A stretch of DNA of 34,809 nucleotides from Bryobacterales bacterium (lineage in GTDB: Bacteria; Acidobacteriota; Terriglobia; Bryobacterales; UBA6623). The first letter of the stretch is position 1. Every line of letters starts with the position of its first letter. Below, in pieces: positions 8,894 through 19,771 of the stretch. Both the position numbers and the translations under genes were made by a program. The stretch spans positions 1 to 34,809 of the forward strand of contig JAPPMB010000116.1 in NCBI GenBank assembly GCA_028819255.1, given 5' to 3'. Below the pieces are notes generated by a model. It worked only from the letters and a program-made list of their open reading frames with translations. It was not told the DNA's origin and did not search any database.

Positions 8894-9463
8894 GGGAAAT
8901 GCGCGTGCCGCCGCCAGCACGGCCGATGCATGCGAGGCACGTGGATTGCGGGTCTCAGAGCAGCCGCACGGCTGGTGTGTTCCAGTTCTGCGAGCCTCCA
9001 ACGGACCGCGCACAGAGCTCGGTGGGTTCTTGGAAGGGTGCTGAGAGGATTGCGACCAAGGGGCCGGTGAGCCGGAACAATTGCAATGCATGGATAACGG
9101 AAGCGTTCTACGAGGTATTCGAGCGGACCCGGACGCAGGATCTGGCGCTGCCCGTCGACTTCCGCCCTCGCCGAAGCCCGGCTGGCGGCGGAACATCGTC
9201 GAGAACGAACTCGGCGCGATTCCGGGGTCATTCCTGAGCGGGCGGCGCATCGGCACCCTGGAGACGCTGCGGACTCAGATCACCACATGATCAACGGAGT
9301 TCAACACGCGCCACCTCGGGGCAGGCTGGCAGATGAGATCACCAACGTTCGCTGCAGCTTCGCGGGCGTCCCCCTGAAACTCCTGTCTCAGCCGAGCACT
9401 GTGTCGGCGGGGACGTCATGGGCCGGGCGTCGAGTGAGAGGGCGCACGTAAAATGGGAATCTC
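8894..9463. other. Debris between the truncated toxin and homoserine dehydrogenase gene
   Basis: About 570 bp without a convincing gene. Two overlapping plus-strand frames around 9080-9290 each contain a protein-like piece: NAWITEAFYEVFERTRTQDL in one, and WRRNIVENELGAIPGSFLSG to the TGA at 9288-9290 in another. Together they could be a frameshifted remnant of one gene, but I cannot assign a family. The stretch directly follows the point where the AbiEii toxin breaks off, which fits an old rearrangement junction. I see no terminal inverted repeats or transposase motifs. Confidence 0.4.
9449..9454 (+). promoter_or_regulatory. Candidate -10 element for the homoserine dehydrogenase gene
   Basis: TAAAAT ends nine bases before the GTG start at 9464, so a transcript starting six to eight bases downstream would have almost no leader. 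No recognisable -35 lies at the expected distance. The call rests on the hexamer alone. Confidence 0.3.
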
Positions 9464-10780
9464 GTGTCACCAATCCGCGTAGGCATCATCGGACTCGGAA
9501 ACGTCGGCGGCGGGGCGCTCCGTCTCCTGCATGGCAACGCATCCCAGATCGAGCGAAAGCTTGGATGTCCTCTGGAGGTCTCGGCGGTCTGCTCACGCCA
9601 TGTCCACACCGCACCTTCCGAAGCCGTGGCGCTTCACCCTGCGGCATTCCGCACCAGTGACTGGCGGGAGGTCGTTTCGCACCCTGACGTGGATGTCGTC
9701 GCCGAACTGGTGGGAGGAACGGGTGTGGCGAGAGAGATCCTGGAAGCAGCGTTAGGCCTGGGAAAGCCGGTCGTGACTGCTAACAAGGAACTCCTCGCCG
9801 AGCACGGGGCCGAACTCTGGGGTCAGGCTAGATCGCGACGGGCGAGCCTGGGGATGGAAGCATCCGTGGCCGGGGGCATTCCCGTTCTGACCGCCCTGCG
9901 CGAAGGGATCGCCGGAGACGGGATTGACGCGCTGATCGGAATCCTCAACGGAACGTCCAACTACATCCTGACTGAAATTGAGCGCACCGGCGCCGCATTC
10001 GACGACGTCCTGCGGGAAGCGCAGGAACTGGGATATGCGGAGGCCGATCCCAGCGCCGACATTGACGGCTTTGACGCGCGCTCGAAGCTGGCCATCCTAG
10101 CCGGCCTTGCATTCGGCGTGCAGGCTTCGCCCGCCCAGATCCCGGTGGAAGGAATCCGCCGCATCCGCACGATCGACTTCGCCTACGCGGGTCGGCTCGG
10201 TCACACGATCCGACTGCTCGCCACTGCCAGGCGGGGAGGGGACGGCCTGCGCCTGGCAGTGCGGCCTGCCCTGATCGAGAAGAACACGATCCTGGCAGGA
10301 GTGACCGGCTCCTACAACGCTCTGTGGGTCCACGGTCAAGGTGGTGACACGTTCTACTACGGCAAGGGAGCGGGACCCGATCCCACGGGCGTAGCGGTTG
10401 TGAGCGACCTGATTGCGGCTGCTCGGTCCGTCAGAACTTCGGGCGTCCAGCCTGTTCCGCCGTTTGCTCACATGGAGCTTCGTTCCTACTCTCCGGTGGA
10501 CACCGGTACCGAGGAGCGCCAGTTCTACCTGCGTTTCCGCGTACAGGACAGGCCTGGAATCCTGGCAAGCCTCGCGGCCATTCTCGCCAAGCAGGGAGTC
10601 AGCATCGAGGCGGTTCTGCAGGAGCCGTACACCGACAAGGGAGACCTGCCGTTCGTCACCACACTCGAGCCCACCAGGCGCAAGTCGCTCGAGGCTGCCC
10701 TCAAGGCGATGCGAGGACTTGATTTCCTTGTTGATGAGCCGCTCGCGATGCCGTTGGAACCGACGCTGACGGCTCCCTAG
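9464..10780 (+). CDS. hom: Homoserine dehydrogenase
   Basis: This enzyme reduces L-aspartate semialdehyde to homoserine with NAD(P)H, at the branch leading to threonine, methionine and isoleucine. The 438-residue protein has the nucleotide loop GLGNVG (10-15), ANKELLAEHG (106-115), the substrate segment NGTSNYIL (162-169), and the family signature GYAEADPSADIDGFDARSK (190-208) with catalytic Lys208. A C-terminal ACT domain (about 356-430, FRVQDRPGILASLAAIL...) predicts allosteric feedback, typically by threonine. The start is GTG at 9464, because the nucleotide loop begins within ten residues and no upstream codon fits better. A class I aldolase gene follows about 225 bp downstream. No thrB or thrC is adjacent. 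Confidence 0.95.
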   Translation: MSPIRVGIIGLGNVGGGALRLLHGNASQIERKLGCPLEVSAVCSRHVHTAPSEAVALHPAAFRTSDWREVVSHPDVDVVAELVGGTGVAREILEAALGLGKPVVTANKELLAEHGAELWGQARSRRASLGMEASVAGGIPVLTALREGIAGDGIDALIGILNGTSNYILTEIERTGAAFDDVLREAQELGYAEADPSADIDGFDARSKLAILAGLAFGVQASPAQIPVEGIRRIRTIDFAYAGRLGHTIRLLATARRGGDGLRLAVRPALIEKNTILAGVTGSYNALWVHGQGGDTFYYGKGAGPDPTGVAVVSDLIAAARSVRTSGVQPVPPFAHMELRSYSPVDTGTEERQFYLRFRVQDRPGILASLAAILAKQGVSIEAVLQEPYTDKGDLPFVTTLEPTRRKSLEAALKAMRGLDFLVDEPLAMPLEPTLTAP

Positions 10781-10963
10781 TGCCTGCCGAAGCGAGCCCG
10801 GCATGGAATCGAAGCGAGAGCGTCCCGCGAGGCTGGGGAGTTCTCGTCCCGCAGGAGCGGATCTCCGGCCCATGGGCTTGGGCCGCGCTGCGGAAGCATT
10901 GATCTCGCGATGCACGTGATCGCTGCTGACTGAGAACGGAGTCCCGCCGAATTAGTGCAAACT

Positions 10964-10969
10964 TAGAAT
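10964..10969 (+). promoter_or_regulatory. Candidate -10 element upstream of the class I aldolase gene
   Basis: TAGAAT lies 36 bp before the ATG at 11006 (18 bp before the alternative GTG at 10988). A -35 hexamer is not apparent at 16-18 bp spacing. It is one of several TANNAT hexamers found just upstream of genes in this window. Confidence 0.3.
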
Positions 10970-11005
10970 CTGGAAGACGCTGCCAGAGTGGCGGCCGGGA
11001 GGATC

Positions 11006-11824
11006 ATGCCAATTCAATCCATCGGAAAGAGTCTGCGCCTTCGCCGAATTCTTCGCGGGGGCAGGGCCGTTGTCGTGGCCATGGATCACGGCAACGCAGC
11101 CGGGGCCGTGCGGGGCCTCGAGCACCCTGCCGAACTCGTCAGGCAGCTAGCGCCCGCCGGGGCTGACGCCATCCTAGTGACGCCCGGAATCCTCGAACAG
11201 GTCTGCGAGCATGTGGGCGACCTTTCGATCCTGCTGCGGATCGACGGGTGCGTCAGCCCACTTGTCGGAGGGCCGATGCGGGTCTTCGTGGACGTTGAGC
11301 AGGCGGTTTCCCTAGGTGCCGACGCAGTTGTGATGAACGCGACGCTCGGAGCGTCCTTCGAAGGAGAGGAACTCGAGAAGGTCGGCACAATCGCGAGCCA
11401 GAGCCGCACCTGGGGCATGCCCGTCGTAGCCGAGATCCTCAGCAACGCGATGATGGCGAATCACATGGACATGTCCGGCCAGGGCGAGGATGCCCTCCCG
11501 TCACACATCGCAGACGACATCACGCTGGCCTGCAGAATTGGTGCCGAGCTTGGCTCGGACCTGATCAAGACACGCTACTCGGGCGACGTCGAAGACTTCC
11601 GCAAGAGCGTCGACGCCTGTGGAGTACCCGTTCTCGTCGCAGGCGGCCCCAACCGTGGCACGGGCTTGGGTGGAACGCTCGACACCGTGAGCGAAGTGCT
11701 GGAGGCGGGCGCGTCGGGAGTCATCTTCGGACGGCAGATCTTCCAGCACGAAGATCCGGTCGAAGCGGTCGGAGCCGTGGCAGCCCTGGTGCACGGAAAA
11801 CCGGGCATCGAGGCCGCGGTCTAG
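11006..11824 (+). CDS. Class I aldolase of the DhnA/DeoC/FbaB-LsrF family
   Basis: Members are Schiff-base TIM-barrel aldolases, including class I fructose-bisphosphate aldolase, LsrF and 2-amino-3,7-dideoxy-hept-6-ulosonate (ADH) synthase. The 272-residue protein has AMDHGN near the N-terminus (Asp27), a GADAILVTPG strand, and GSDLIKTRYSGD with Lys188 in the Schiff-base position. GGPNRG and GASGVIFGRQIFQHEDP form the C-terminal phosphate-binding region. I chose ATG 11006, which follows GGGAGG at short spacing. GTG 10988 would add six residues and has GGAAG 11 bases upstream. Substrate cannot be decided from sequence. ADH synthase uses aspartate semialdehyde, the substrate of the upstream homoserine dehydrogenase, but a canonical DAHP synthase is also present in this window, so that role is speculative. 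Confidence 0.85.
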   Translation: MPIQSIGKSLRLRRILRGGRAVVVAMDHGNAAGAVRGLEHPAELVRQLAPAGADAILVTPGILEQVCEHVGDLSILLRIDGCVSPLVGGPMRVFVDVEQAVSLGADAVVMNATLGASFEGEELEKVGTIASQSRTWGMPVVAEILSNAMMANHMDMSGQGEDALPSHIADDITLACRIGAELGSDLIKTRYSGDVEDFRKSVDACGVPVLVAGGPNRGTGLGGTLDTVSEVLEAGASGVIFGRQIFQHEDPVEAVGAVAALVHGKPGIEAAV

Positions 11825-11875
11825 CCGGGATCGGTCGGCGGACGGGCCCGCGGGGTTGAGCAGGGTCCCATCATC

Positions 11876-13948
11876 GTGAACAAGGAACTGATCACACGGC
11901 GCGAGGCAGTCGCCCTGGCGGCTGCGATGGTTCCCGCAGCGTCGGGCCAGCGGCAGTTCGGCTCGATGCTGTGGGACTACATCCGGGAGTACACCCGCCT
12001 GCTGGACGAGCGTCGCGCACGGCGGCTTGCCAGCCTGGAGTCCGAAGACGATTTCCTGGCTCTCCGTGACACGGTCCGTGGCGCGCTGAAGGAGATGTGG
12101 GGGCCGTTCCCGGAACGAACCCCCCTCAACGCGAAGCACGTGGGAACGGTGGAGTTCGGGGACCACATCGTCGAGCGGCTTGTTTACGAGAGCCGCCCTT
12201 CCTTCCACGTCACTGCCAACCTCTACCGCCCGCCGGCTCCCGACGAAGGCCTTCCGGCGGTCATCTTTCCGTGCGGCCACGGAGAGGGCGGCAAGACGGC
12301 GGAGACCTATCGTCGGTTCGCCACGCTGATGGCCCGCAACGGATTTGCCGTGCTGATCTGGGATCCGTTGGGGCAGGGAGAGCGCCTCCAGTTTCCCGGG
12401 CCTGAACAGGGAACGTCCGAGTTCCGCCAGGGAACGGGCGAGCACCGGATCCTCGGGGACAGGTGCTACCTTGCCGGCGAGAACCTGATGCAGTATCGCG
12501 TGTGGGACGCGACGCGAGCGCTGGACTACCTCGAGGTGCGTCCGGAGATCGACACTGCCAGGATCGGCATCGCGGGCCAGTCCGGCGGCGGGATGGCCGC
12601 CTTGCAGTTCGCCTGCTTCGACGACCGCATCCAGGCCGCATTCATCAGCTGCGCGGTGGCGAGTTTCCGCACCAAGACGGAGGCGCTGCTGATCGCCGAT
12701 CCGGAGCAGGTCCTGTTCGGAACGCTCCGCGAGGGAATCGACCACCCGGAACTTCTTGCAGCGTTTGCCCCCAAGCCCCTGGCCATCGGAGCGGCGCTGC
12801 GGGACTACGTGCCGATTGACGGGGCGCGCCGGACGCACGGTGAGCTGCAGGCCGTCTACCGCAAGCTCGGCAGGCCCGGGAACCTTCACTGGGCCGAAAC
12901 CGACGCCGGGCACGGGATGAACCTCGAACTCCGCGAGGCGGCCGCGTCCTTCTTCTGCCGCGAACTGGCGGACTGCGACGAGATCAGCCGCGAACTGGAC
13001 GAAGCTCTGCCGGCGGCATCCGAACTCCTGTGCACCGCCTCGGGACAGGTTTCCGGTTCGATGCAGTCAAGGAACGTCGAGGACTTCTACCAAAGAAAGG
13101 CGGACTTGATCGCTCCGCGTTTCGAGATGCCGTCCGGCGCGAGCGAATTTGAGGTCTACCGGAGCGTGTTGGCGAGCCGGATTCGGGAAGTCACGAGGGT
13201 TGGGGCGTTCAAGTCCGAATTCGGCGTCGATGTCCCTACGAGGTTTCTTGATGCCGGCGTCTACGCCAAGGGAGCGGTCTTCCTGGTCGCCGAGCAGGGC
13301 AAGGACCACCCTCTTGTCCGCCGCTACTGCATCGACGCAGTCGTCGCCGCAAACCACAGCCTCTACGGCGTGGACGTGCGGGGCTGGGGCGCCACAGCGC
13401 CTTCCCTGCCCTCCGTGGACGTCAGCTTCGACTGGGACGACTTCCTCGCGTATCGCAGCCTCGAGCTCGGCCGCCCGCTGTTCGGGCAACGGCTCAAGGA
13501 CCTGCTTGCGACGGCTCCCACGATGACCAAGAGGCATGAGTGGATGGTCGTCGGCATCGGCATCGGAGGCCTGCTGGCAGCCCATGCCGCGGCGCTCGAT
13601 TCCCGGATCGCAGGGGTGATCAGCATTCAGGCCCCGCTGTCCTATCGGGCGATGCTGGACGATCCGCATTCGTCACACCCCGTCAGCTGCTTCCTGCCCG
13701 GCGTGACCGGCGCCTATGAGATCGAGGACGTGTACGCCGCGGCCGCCCCCAGGCCGCTGCTCATCATCAACCCGGAGGACGCAAGGGGGGCAGCGATGGC
13801 ATCCGATGCCGCCAAGGACATGGTCGGCAGGGCCTTCGAAATCTACGAGGTCCTCGAGGCCGCAGATTCGATCCGAGTGGAATCCGGGCTCGGCAGGGCG
13901 GAGATCCGCACCGTGATCGAGGAGTGGCTGCGGTCTGTCGCTTCCTGA
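11876..13948 (+). CDS. Secreted tandem alpha/beta hydrolase, second half degenerate
   Basis: The 690-residue protein begins with a twin-arginine-like leader (TRREAVALAAAMVPAASG, about 7-24). The first alpha/beta-hydrolase domain (about 80-365) resembles acetyl-xylan or glucuronoyl esterase-like hydrolases. It has an HGEGG turn (135-139), nucleophile elbow GQSGG with Ser236, and AGHGMN with His346. The second half (about 400-690) repeats the fold outline (VVAANHSLYGVDVRGWGATA, MVVGIGIGGLLAAHAAALDSRI, PRPLLIINPED). At the matching elbow the serine is replaced by Gly562, so this half should not be a serine hydrolase. It may have a structural or binding role. The start is GTG 11876, 51 bp after the aldolase gene. 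The precise ester substrate is unknown. Confidence 0.85.
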   Translation: MNKELITRREAVALAAAMVPAASGQRQFGSMLWDYIREYTRLLDERRARRLASLESEDDFLALRDTVRGALKEMWGPFPERTPLNAKHVGTVEFGDHIVERLVYESRPSFHVTANLYRPPAPDEGLPAVIFPCGHGEGGKTAETYRRFATLMARNGFAVLIWDPLGQGERLQFPGPEQGTSEFRQGTGEHRILGDRCYLAGENLMQYRVWDATRALDYLEVRPEIDTARIGIAGQSGGGMAALQFACFDDRIQAAFISCAVASFRTKTEALLIADPEQVLFGTLREGIDHPELLAAFAPKPLAIGAALRDYVPIDGARRTHGELQAVYRKLGRPGNLHWAETDAGHGMNLELREAAASFFCRELADCDEISRELDEALPAASELLCTASGQVSGSMQSRNVEDFYQRKADLIAPRFEMPSGASEFEVYRSVLASRIREVTRVGAFKSEFGVDVPTRFLDAGVYAKGAVFLVAEQGKDHPLVRRYCIDAVVAANHSLYGVDVRGWGATAPSLPSVDVSFDWDDFLAYRSLELGRPLFGQRLKDLLATAPTMTKRHEWMVVGIGIGGLLAAHAAALDSRIAGVISIQAPLSYRAMLDDPHSSHPVSCFLPGVTGAYEIEDVYAAAAPRPLLIINPEDARGAAMASDAAKDMVGRAFEIYEVLEAADSIRVESGLGRAEIRTVIEEWLRSVAS

Positions 13949-13965
13949 TCCGGCAAGGAGCCGGA
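13949..13965. terminator. Short hairpin between convergent hydrolase gene and guaA
   Basis: TCCGGC (13949-13954), loop aagga, GCCGGA (13960-13965) form a perfect 6-bp stem in the 19-bp gap between two convergent genes. No U-tract follows on either strand. It is placed like a bidirectional terminator but is weak. Confidence 0.35.
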
Positions 13966-13967
13966 GT

Positions 13968-15761
13968 TCACTCCCACTCGATCGTGGACGGCGGCTTGTT
14001 CGAGATGTCAAGGAGTACGGAATCCACCCCGTCGATCCCCACCAGGCGGTCGGCCAGTGCGAACAGTCCGTCTGCGGGCAGTTGGGCGACCGCTGCGGTC
14101 ATGCCGTCCACCGACGTGACCGGCCGGAGAGCAAGAGTCTCGCCGCCCACGCGACCCCAAGGGAGCATCACCACCGGACACTGCCATGTCCGTTCATAGA
14201 GTCCCTCCCGGCGCAGGTAGTCCCTGACAGCTCGGTCGGCGCGCTGCAGGACCCGCACCCTGGCGGCGGTGAGAGTGGCGGGCTTGAGCGCCCAGTCGCG
14301 GGGCTCGATCGCACGGGGCGAAAGCGCCGCGGCCACCCGGTTGGTGTGCCGGAACTCGTTGGTGATCCTGGTCGACAGCGGCAGCAGGCGTCCATAGTCG
14401 AACTCCCCGCCGTGGAGCACGGTCAGCCGCGCGTAGCTCCGGCTGTCTCCCTGGACGCCCACGCTTCGCAGGGGAAGCAGGAACGCCGAGTATCCGGACC
14501 GCCCCGCAACCGAGCCGATGGCCTCATCGGTCTCCGGCCCCTCCACACGGGTGGCGCAGATGCATCGGATTGCCAGGCCCGGCCCCGGAAAGGGGTGGCG
14601 CTCCAGCAGCCTTGCGGGGAGCCCGAGCGACCTGCCCAGGTCGCGCACCTCGTCCTTGTAGAACTCGCTCAGGGGCTCGATCAGCCGGCCCTCGTCGATC
14701 AACTTGTGAATGCGGTCGACTCGGTTGTGGTGAGTCTTGATGACGTCGGACGCGTTGGTGCCCCCGGACTCGATGGTGTCGGGATAGATCGTCCCCTGCC
14801 CCAAGATCCAGTCCTGACCGGCATAGCAGCCGGCGGAAAGTATGTCGTCCTGCACGTCGACGAATGCGCGACCGATGATTTCGCGCTTTCGCTCGGGATC
14901 GACCACGCCCTCGAGCCTGCCCATGAAGCGGTCCGATGCGTCCTCCACCCGCAGCCTGCCCAGATCCAGAGCGCTGAACGCCCGCTCGATCGCGGTCGTT
15001 TCGCCGTCTCGCATGAAGCCGGTGTCCACGTAGACCGCCTCGACGTTCCGCGCGCCCAGGGCCCGGACCGCAAGCGCGTAGGCAACCGTCGAGTCCACTC
15101 CTCCGCTGAGAAAGAACAGGACTCGCCGGCCGCCCGCCTCTGCCCGGATCTGCCGCACCAGTGTCTCGGCGCGGTCCGTCGGCCTCCAGTCCATGGCACA
15201 TCCGCAGGCATGGCGGAGAAAGTTCCCGAGCATGCCGGATCCGCCGGGCGTGTGGACCACCTCCGGGTGGAACTGCAACCCGTAGACTCCCTGCCGCTCG
15301 TGGCCCATCGCCGCTACTGCGCACTCGCTCGTGTCGCCCAGCACCTCGAACCCCTTGGGCAGGCTCACGACATGGTCCCCGTGGCTCATCCAGACGCGGT
15401 GCTCTCGCGCCAGGCCGTCGAACAGACCGCTGTCCCCTCGCACGCGCAGGGTGGCGCTCCCGAACTCGTGGGTCCGGCCGCGCTCCACGCTGCCCCCCAG
15501 GTAGCGCGCGATCAGCTGATGCCCGTAGCAGATGCCGAGCATCGGCATGCCCGCTTCGAACAGGAGGGGGTTCGGCTGGGGGCTGGCATCGCCAAAGACA
15601 CTCGCCGGGCCCCCGGACAGGATGACTCCCTTGTGGCCTCGGAGCCGGTCCGGCGACACACCGACCGGGAAGATCTCCGCATAGACTCCCAGTTCGCGAA
15701 TCTTGCGAGCGATCAGGTGGCAGTACTGCCCACCGGAATCAAGGACTGCGATTCTCTCCAT
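13968..15761 (-). CDS. guaA: GMP synthase (glutamine-hydrolysing)
   Basis: This cytoplasmic enzyme converts XMP, ATP and glutamine to GMP, the last step of de novo guanine nucleotide synthesis. The 597-residue protein contains a class I glutamine amidotransferase domain with MLGICYGHQ (catalytic Cys78) and HPEVVHT (His165, Glu167). Next comes an ATP-pyrophosphatase domain with P-loop SGGVDST (219-225). The C-terminal dimerisation domain has RHPFPGPGLAIR, SVGVQGDSRSY and the family end NKPPSTIEWE. It is somewhat longer than the usual 510-530 residues, because of extra sequence in the middle and C-terminal regions. I use ATG 15761 because the amidotransferase domain starts at MERIAVLDSGGQY; the frame is open to 15878 but the 39 upstream residues are not conserved. 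Confidence 0.95.
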   Translation of the reverse strand: MERIAVLDSGGQYCHLIARKIRELGVYAEIFPVGVSPDRLRGHKGVILSGGPASVFGDASPQPNPLLFEAGMPMLGICYGHQLIARYLGGSVERGRTHEFGSATLRVRGDSGLFDGLAREHRVWMSHGDHVVSLPKGFEVLGDTSECAVAAMGHERQGVYGLQFHPEVVHTPGGSGMLGNFLRHACGCAMDWRPTDRAETLVRQIRAEAGGRRVLFFLSGGVDSTVAYALAVRALGARNVEAVYVDTGFMRDGETTAIERAFSALDLGRLRVEDASDRFMGRLEGVVDPERKREIIGRAFVDVQDDILSAGCYAGQDWILGQGTIYPDTIESGGTNASDVIKTHHNRVDRIHKLIDEGRLIEPLSEFYKDEVRDLGRSLGLPARLLERHPFPGPGLAIRCICATRVEGPETDEAIGSVAGRSGYSAFLLPLRSVGVQGDSRSYARLTVLHGGEFDYGRLLPLSTRITNEFRHTNRVAAALSPRAIEPRDWALKPATLTAARVRVLQRADRAVRDYLRREGLYERTWQCPVVMLPWGRVGGETLALRPVTSVDGMTAAVAQLPADGLFALADRLVGIDGVDSVLLDISNKPPSTIEWE

Positions 15762-15828
15762 TCCACGCCGTCCCAAGGCCCCGAACGAATTCAAAACCAC
15801 GTCCGGCACGAATTGCTTTGACAGTTCC

Positions 15829-15855
15829 AGTTTAGCCCAGCCCTCCGGCTTGCAA
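15829..15855 (-). promoter_or_regulatory. Candidate sigma-70-type promoter for guaA
   Basis: On the minus strand TTGCAA (15855-15850) and TAAACT (15834-15829) are separated by 15 bp, a little shorter than the optimal 17. A start near 15822 would give a leader of about 60 bases before the ATG at 15761. Confidence 0.25.
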
Positions 15856-15976
15856 CCGCCGCCCCACAGGACCGCCACGGAGGTCCGTCGTCCTCTGCGG
15901 GTCGAGCGCGAGCGGAAAGGAACGCGGGCGACGACGGGGCGGGGCCCTACAGGGAACGTCGGACGGGCCGCCCGAA

Positions 15977-17512
15977 TCAGCGGGGCGGGGACTGTGTCGC
16001 GTGCGGCGGCAGGGAGGAATCCGGCCGGCGAGCCGGATTCGGCGTATGGCGGATGGGCACGTTCCTCTCGATCCAGGCATTGAGTCTGGTCCGGAGCGCA
16101 TCCGACTGGGAGGGCAGCCGGGCGGCCAGATTCACGGCCTCGCCGGGATCGTCATCCAGCCGGTAGAGCTCCACCCCAGGCGGGTCGTAGAACTCGATCA
16201 GCTTGTACCCGCCAGAAAGGATCGCGGCGCCGGGCGTGCGGGCCTGCGGGCTGTAGTGCGGGTAATACCAGACCAGGTCACGCGGGGTCCAGGACTCCGA
16301 GTCGATCAGGGCGCCAATGCTCCTTCCGTCAGGCGCGGGGAAGCGGTCCGCCGGCAGCCCGGCGATCTGCGTCAGAAACGGGTACAGGTCCGCGTTCGTC
16401 ACCGGCTCGTCGATCACCATGCCGGCCGCGCCGTGGCCCGGCCACCGCACGATCATAGGCACCCGAATGCCTCCTTCGTAGAGGTGTCCCTTTCCAGCCC
16501 GGAGCGGTGCGTTGTCCGTCACCGACTTCAGTCCGCCGTTGTCCGACGTCACGATCACCACAGTCCGGTCCGAGAGCGCCAGTTCCTCCAAAGCGTCCAG
16601 CACCCTGCCCACACTGGTGTCCACGGTCTCCACCATGGCTGCGTACACGGCGTTCCGCCCGTCCGCTCCTGCGTCGACTCTCGCCTGGTACTTTCTGACC
16701 AGATCTTCCGGGGCCTGCAACGGCGTGTGGACGGCGTAGTGGGACAGAAAGAGGAAGAACGGCAGGTCGCGGTTCGCCCGGATGAAGGACACGGCCTCGT
16801 CGGTGAGGCGATCCGTCAGGTACTCGCCCTCCTCGCTCCTGGAGAGATCGAGGTTCGGCATGTCGGGATTCCACTCCTGGCCAGGGTTCCGGTACGGAAA
16901 GAAATAGCCCGCCGGACTGCCGTGGGTGTGGCCGGCCACGTTGACATCGAATCCGTGCATCCGAGGCCAGTAGGGAGGCCCTCCCAGGTGCCATTTCCCG
17001 ATGCTGGCCGAGACGTGTCCCGCCTCGCGCATCGCCTCCGGCAAAGTGGTGAATTCATGCCGAAGGTGCATGTAGTCTTCCGGCGGCACAATGGCGGCGT
17101 CTTCCGGATACCTGTGCCGTCCGATTGCCGTGATGTGCCCGGTGAAGCCGACACGCCCCGGATTCCGGCCGGTCATCAACGCGGCACGGCTGGGAGAGCA
17201 GACGGGGCAGTTCGAGTAGGCCCGTGTGAACCGGGCGCCCTGGGCTGCCAGTTCGTCGATCCGAGGGGTTTCGTAATAGTCTGAGCCCTGGCAGCCCAAG
17301 TCCATCCAGCCGAGATCGTCGACCAGCACGAGCACAACGCTGAGCGGCTGCGAAGGCGGCTCCTCGACGCCCGAGCATGCGGTCAGGACACTCGCGGCGA
17401 CTACGATCGCCAAGCCTCTGCAGAAGGCCAGCCGCTGCTTGCAATGCCGTGGCACGTTACGCAATACTTGGTCTTTGGGAAGCCTTTCCCGGACCGTCGG
17501 GCACGTCGACAC
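15977..17512 (-). CDS. Sulfatase, lipoprotein
   Basis: Type I sulfatases hydrolyse sulfate esters of carbohydrates or other molecules using a formylglycine made from Cys or Ser. This 511-residue protein has a lipoprotein leader (LAIVVAASVLTAC, Cys46), predicting membrane anchoring outside the cytoplasm. Key features are the metal-binding VDDLG (64-68), the formylglycine motif CSPSR with Cys105, GKWHLG (172-177), HTP (262-264), SDNGG (323-327) and LYEGGIRVPMIVRWPG. The Cys-type motif means an FGE- or anSME-type activating enzyme is needed; none is in the window. The start is GTG 17512. An in-frame TTG at 17464 or GTG at 17455 would give a more typical leader length. A proline-rich tail of about 25 residues ends the protein. 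The substrate is unknown. Confidence 0.92.
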   Translation of the reverse strand: MSTCPTVRERLPKDQVLRNVPRHCKQRLAFCRGLAIVVAASVLTACSGVEEPPSQPLSVVLVLVDDLGWMDLGCQGSDYYETPRIDELAAQGARFTRAYSNCPVCSPSRAALMTGRNPGRVGFTGHITAIGRHRYPEDAAIVPPEDYMHLRHEFTTLPEAMREAGHVSASIGKWHLGGPPYWPRMHGFDVNVAGHTHGSPAGYFFPYRNPGQEWNPDMPNLDLSRSEEGEYLTDRLTDEAVSFIRANRDLPFFLFLSHYAVHTPLQAPEDLVRKYQARVDAGADGRNAVYAAMVETVDTSVGRVLDALEELALSDRTVVIVTSDNGGLKSVTDNAPLRAGKGHLYEGGIRVPMIVRWPGHGAAGMVIDEPVTNADLYPFLTQIAGLPADRFPAPDGRSIGALIDSESWTPRDLVWYYPHYSPQARTPGAAILSGGYKLIEFYDPPGVELYRLDDDPGEAVNLAARLPSQSDALRTRLNAWIERNVPIRHTPNPARRPDSSLPPHATQSPPR

Positions 17513-17638
17513 AGTCTAGCCGCTGCAACGGCGTCCGGCCCGTGTCGATCGCGGCGGACGGTCCCATTTCTGTCCAGCCGGGTCGGATGCCAGGCACCGG
17601 CCCGTGCTGTCCACTGAACACGGAGGAATCGTAACACT

Positions 17639-19569
<1,931 letters not shown>

Positions 19570-19587
19570 TCTCGGGTTGAGCATGCG

Positions 19588-19630
19588 CCGCACGCCGGCC
19601 GTCCGCAAGGGCGGCTGGGCGTGCGGTCTT
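19588..19630 (+). terminator. Strong intrinsic-type terminator after groEL
   Basis: The arm at 19588-19604 pairs with 19609-19626 in a 17-bp stem with one bulged G (19617) and one or two G-T pairs, closed by the loop gcaa and followed by TCTT. It begins 19 bp after the groEL stop. This is the clearest terminator in the window. Confidence 0.75.
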
Positions 19631-19771
19631 CAATGGAGCAGCAGCCAGGTTGCGCGCCGCGGCTCGAGTCGCGCCCCGGGGAGTCGTGCCAGGCGGCCCG
19701 CGGCGCCGGTTCCGGGAAGCCTGCGCCGACGGCGTGGACGTCCGGCGGCTGATCGCAGCCCATAGGCGCCG

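Noticed and set aside
8842..9463. Insertion sequence at the toxin breakpoint
   Set aside because: No transposase motif, terminal inverted repeats or target duplication are visible.
14082..15821. Long plus-strand open frame of 579 codons opposite guaA
   Set aside because: It is antisense to a well-conserved GMP synthase, shows no domain, and such frames are common opposite GC-rich genes.
17513..17638. CIRCE heat-shock operator before groES
   Set aside because: I looked for the TTAGCACTC/GAGTGCTAA pair and found nothing close.
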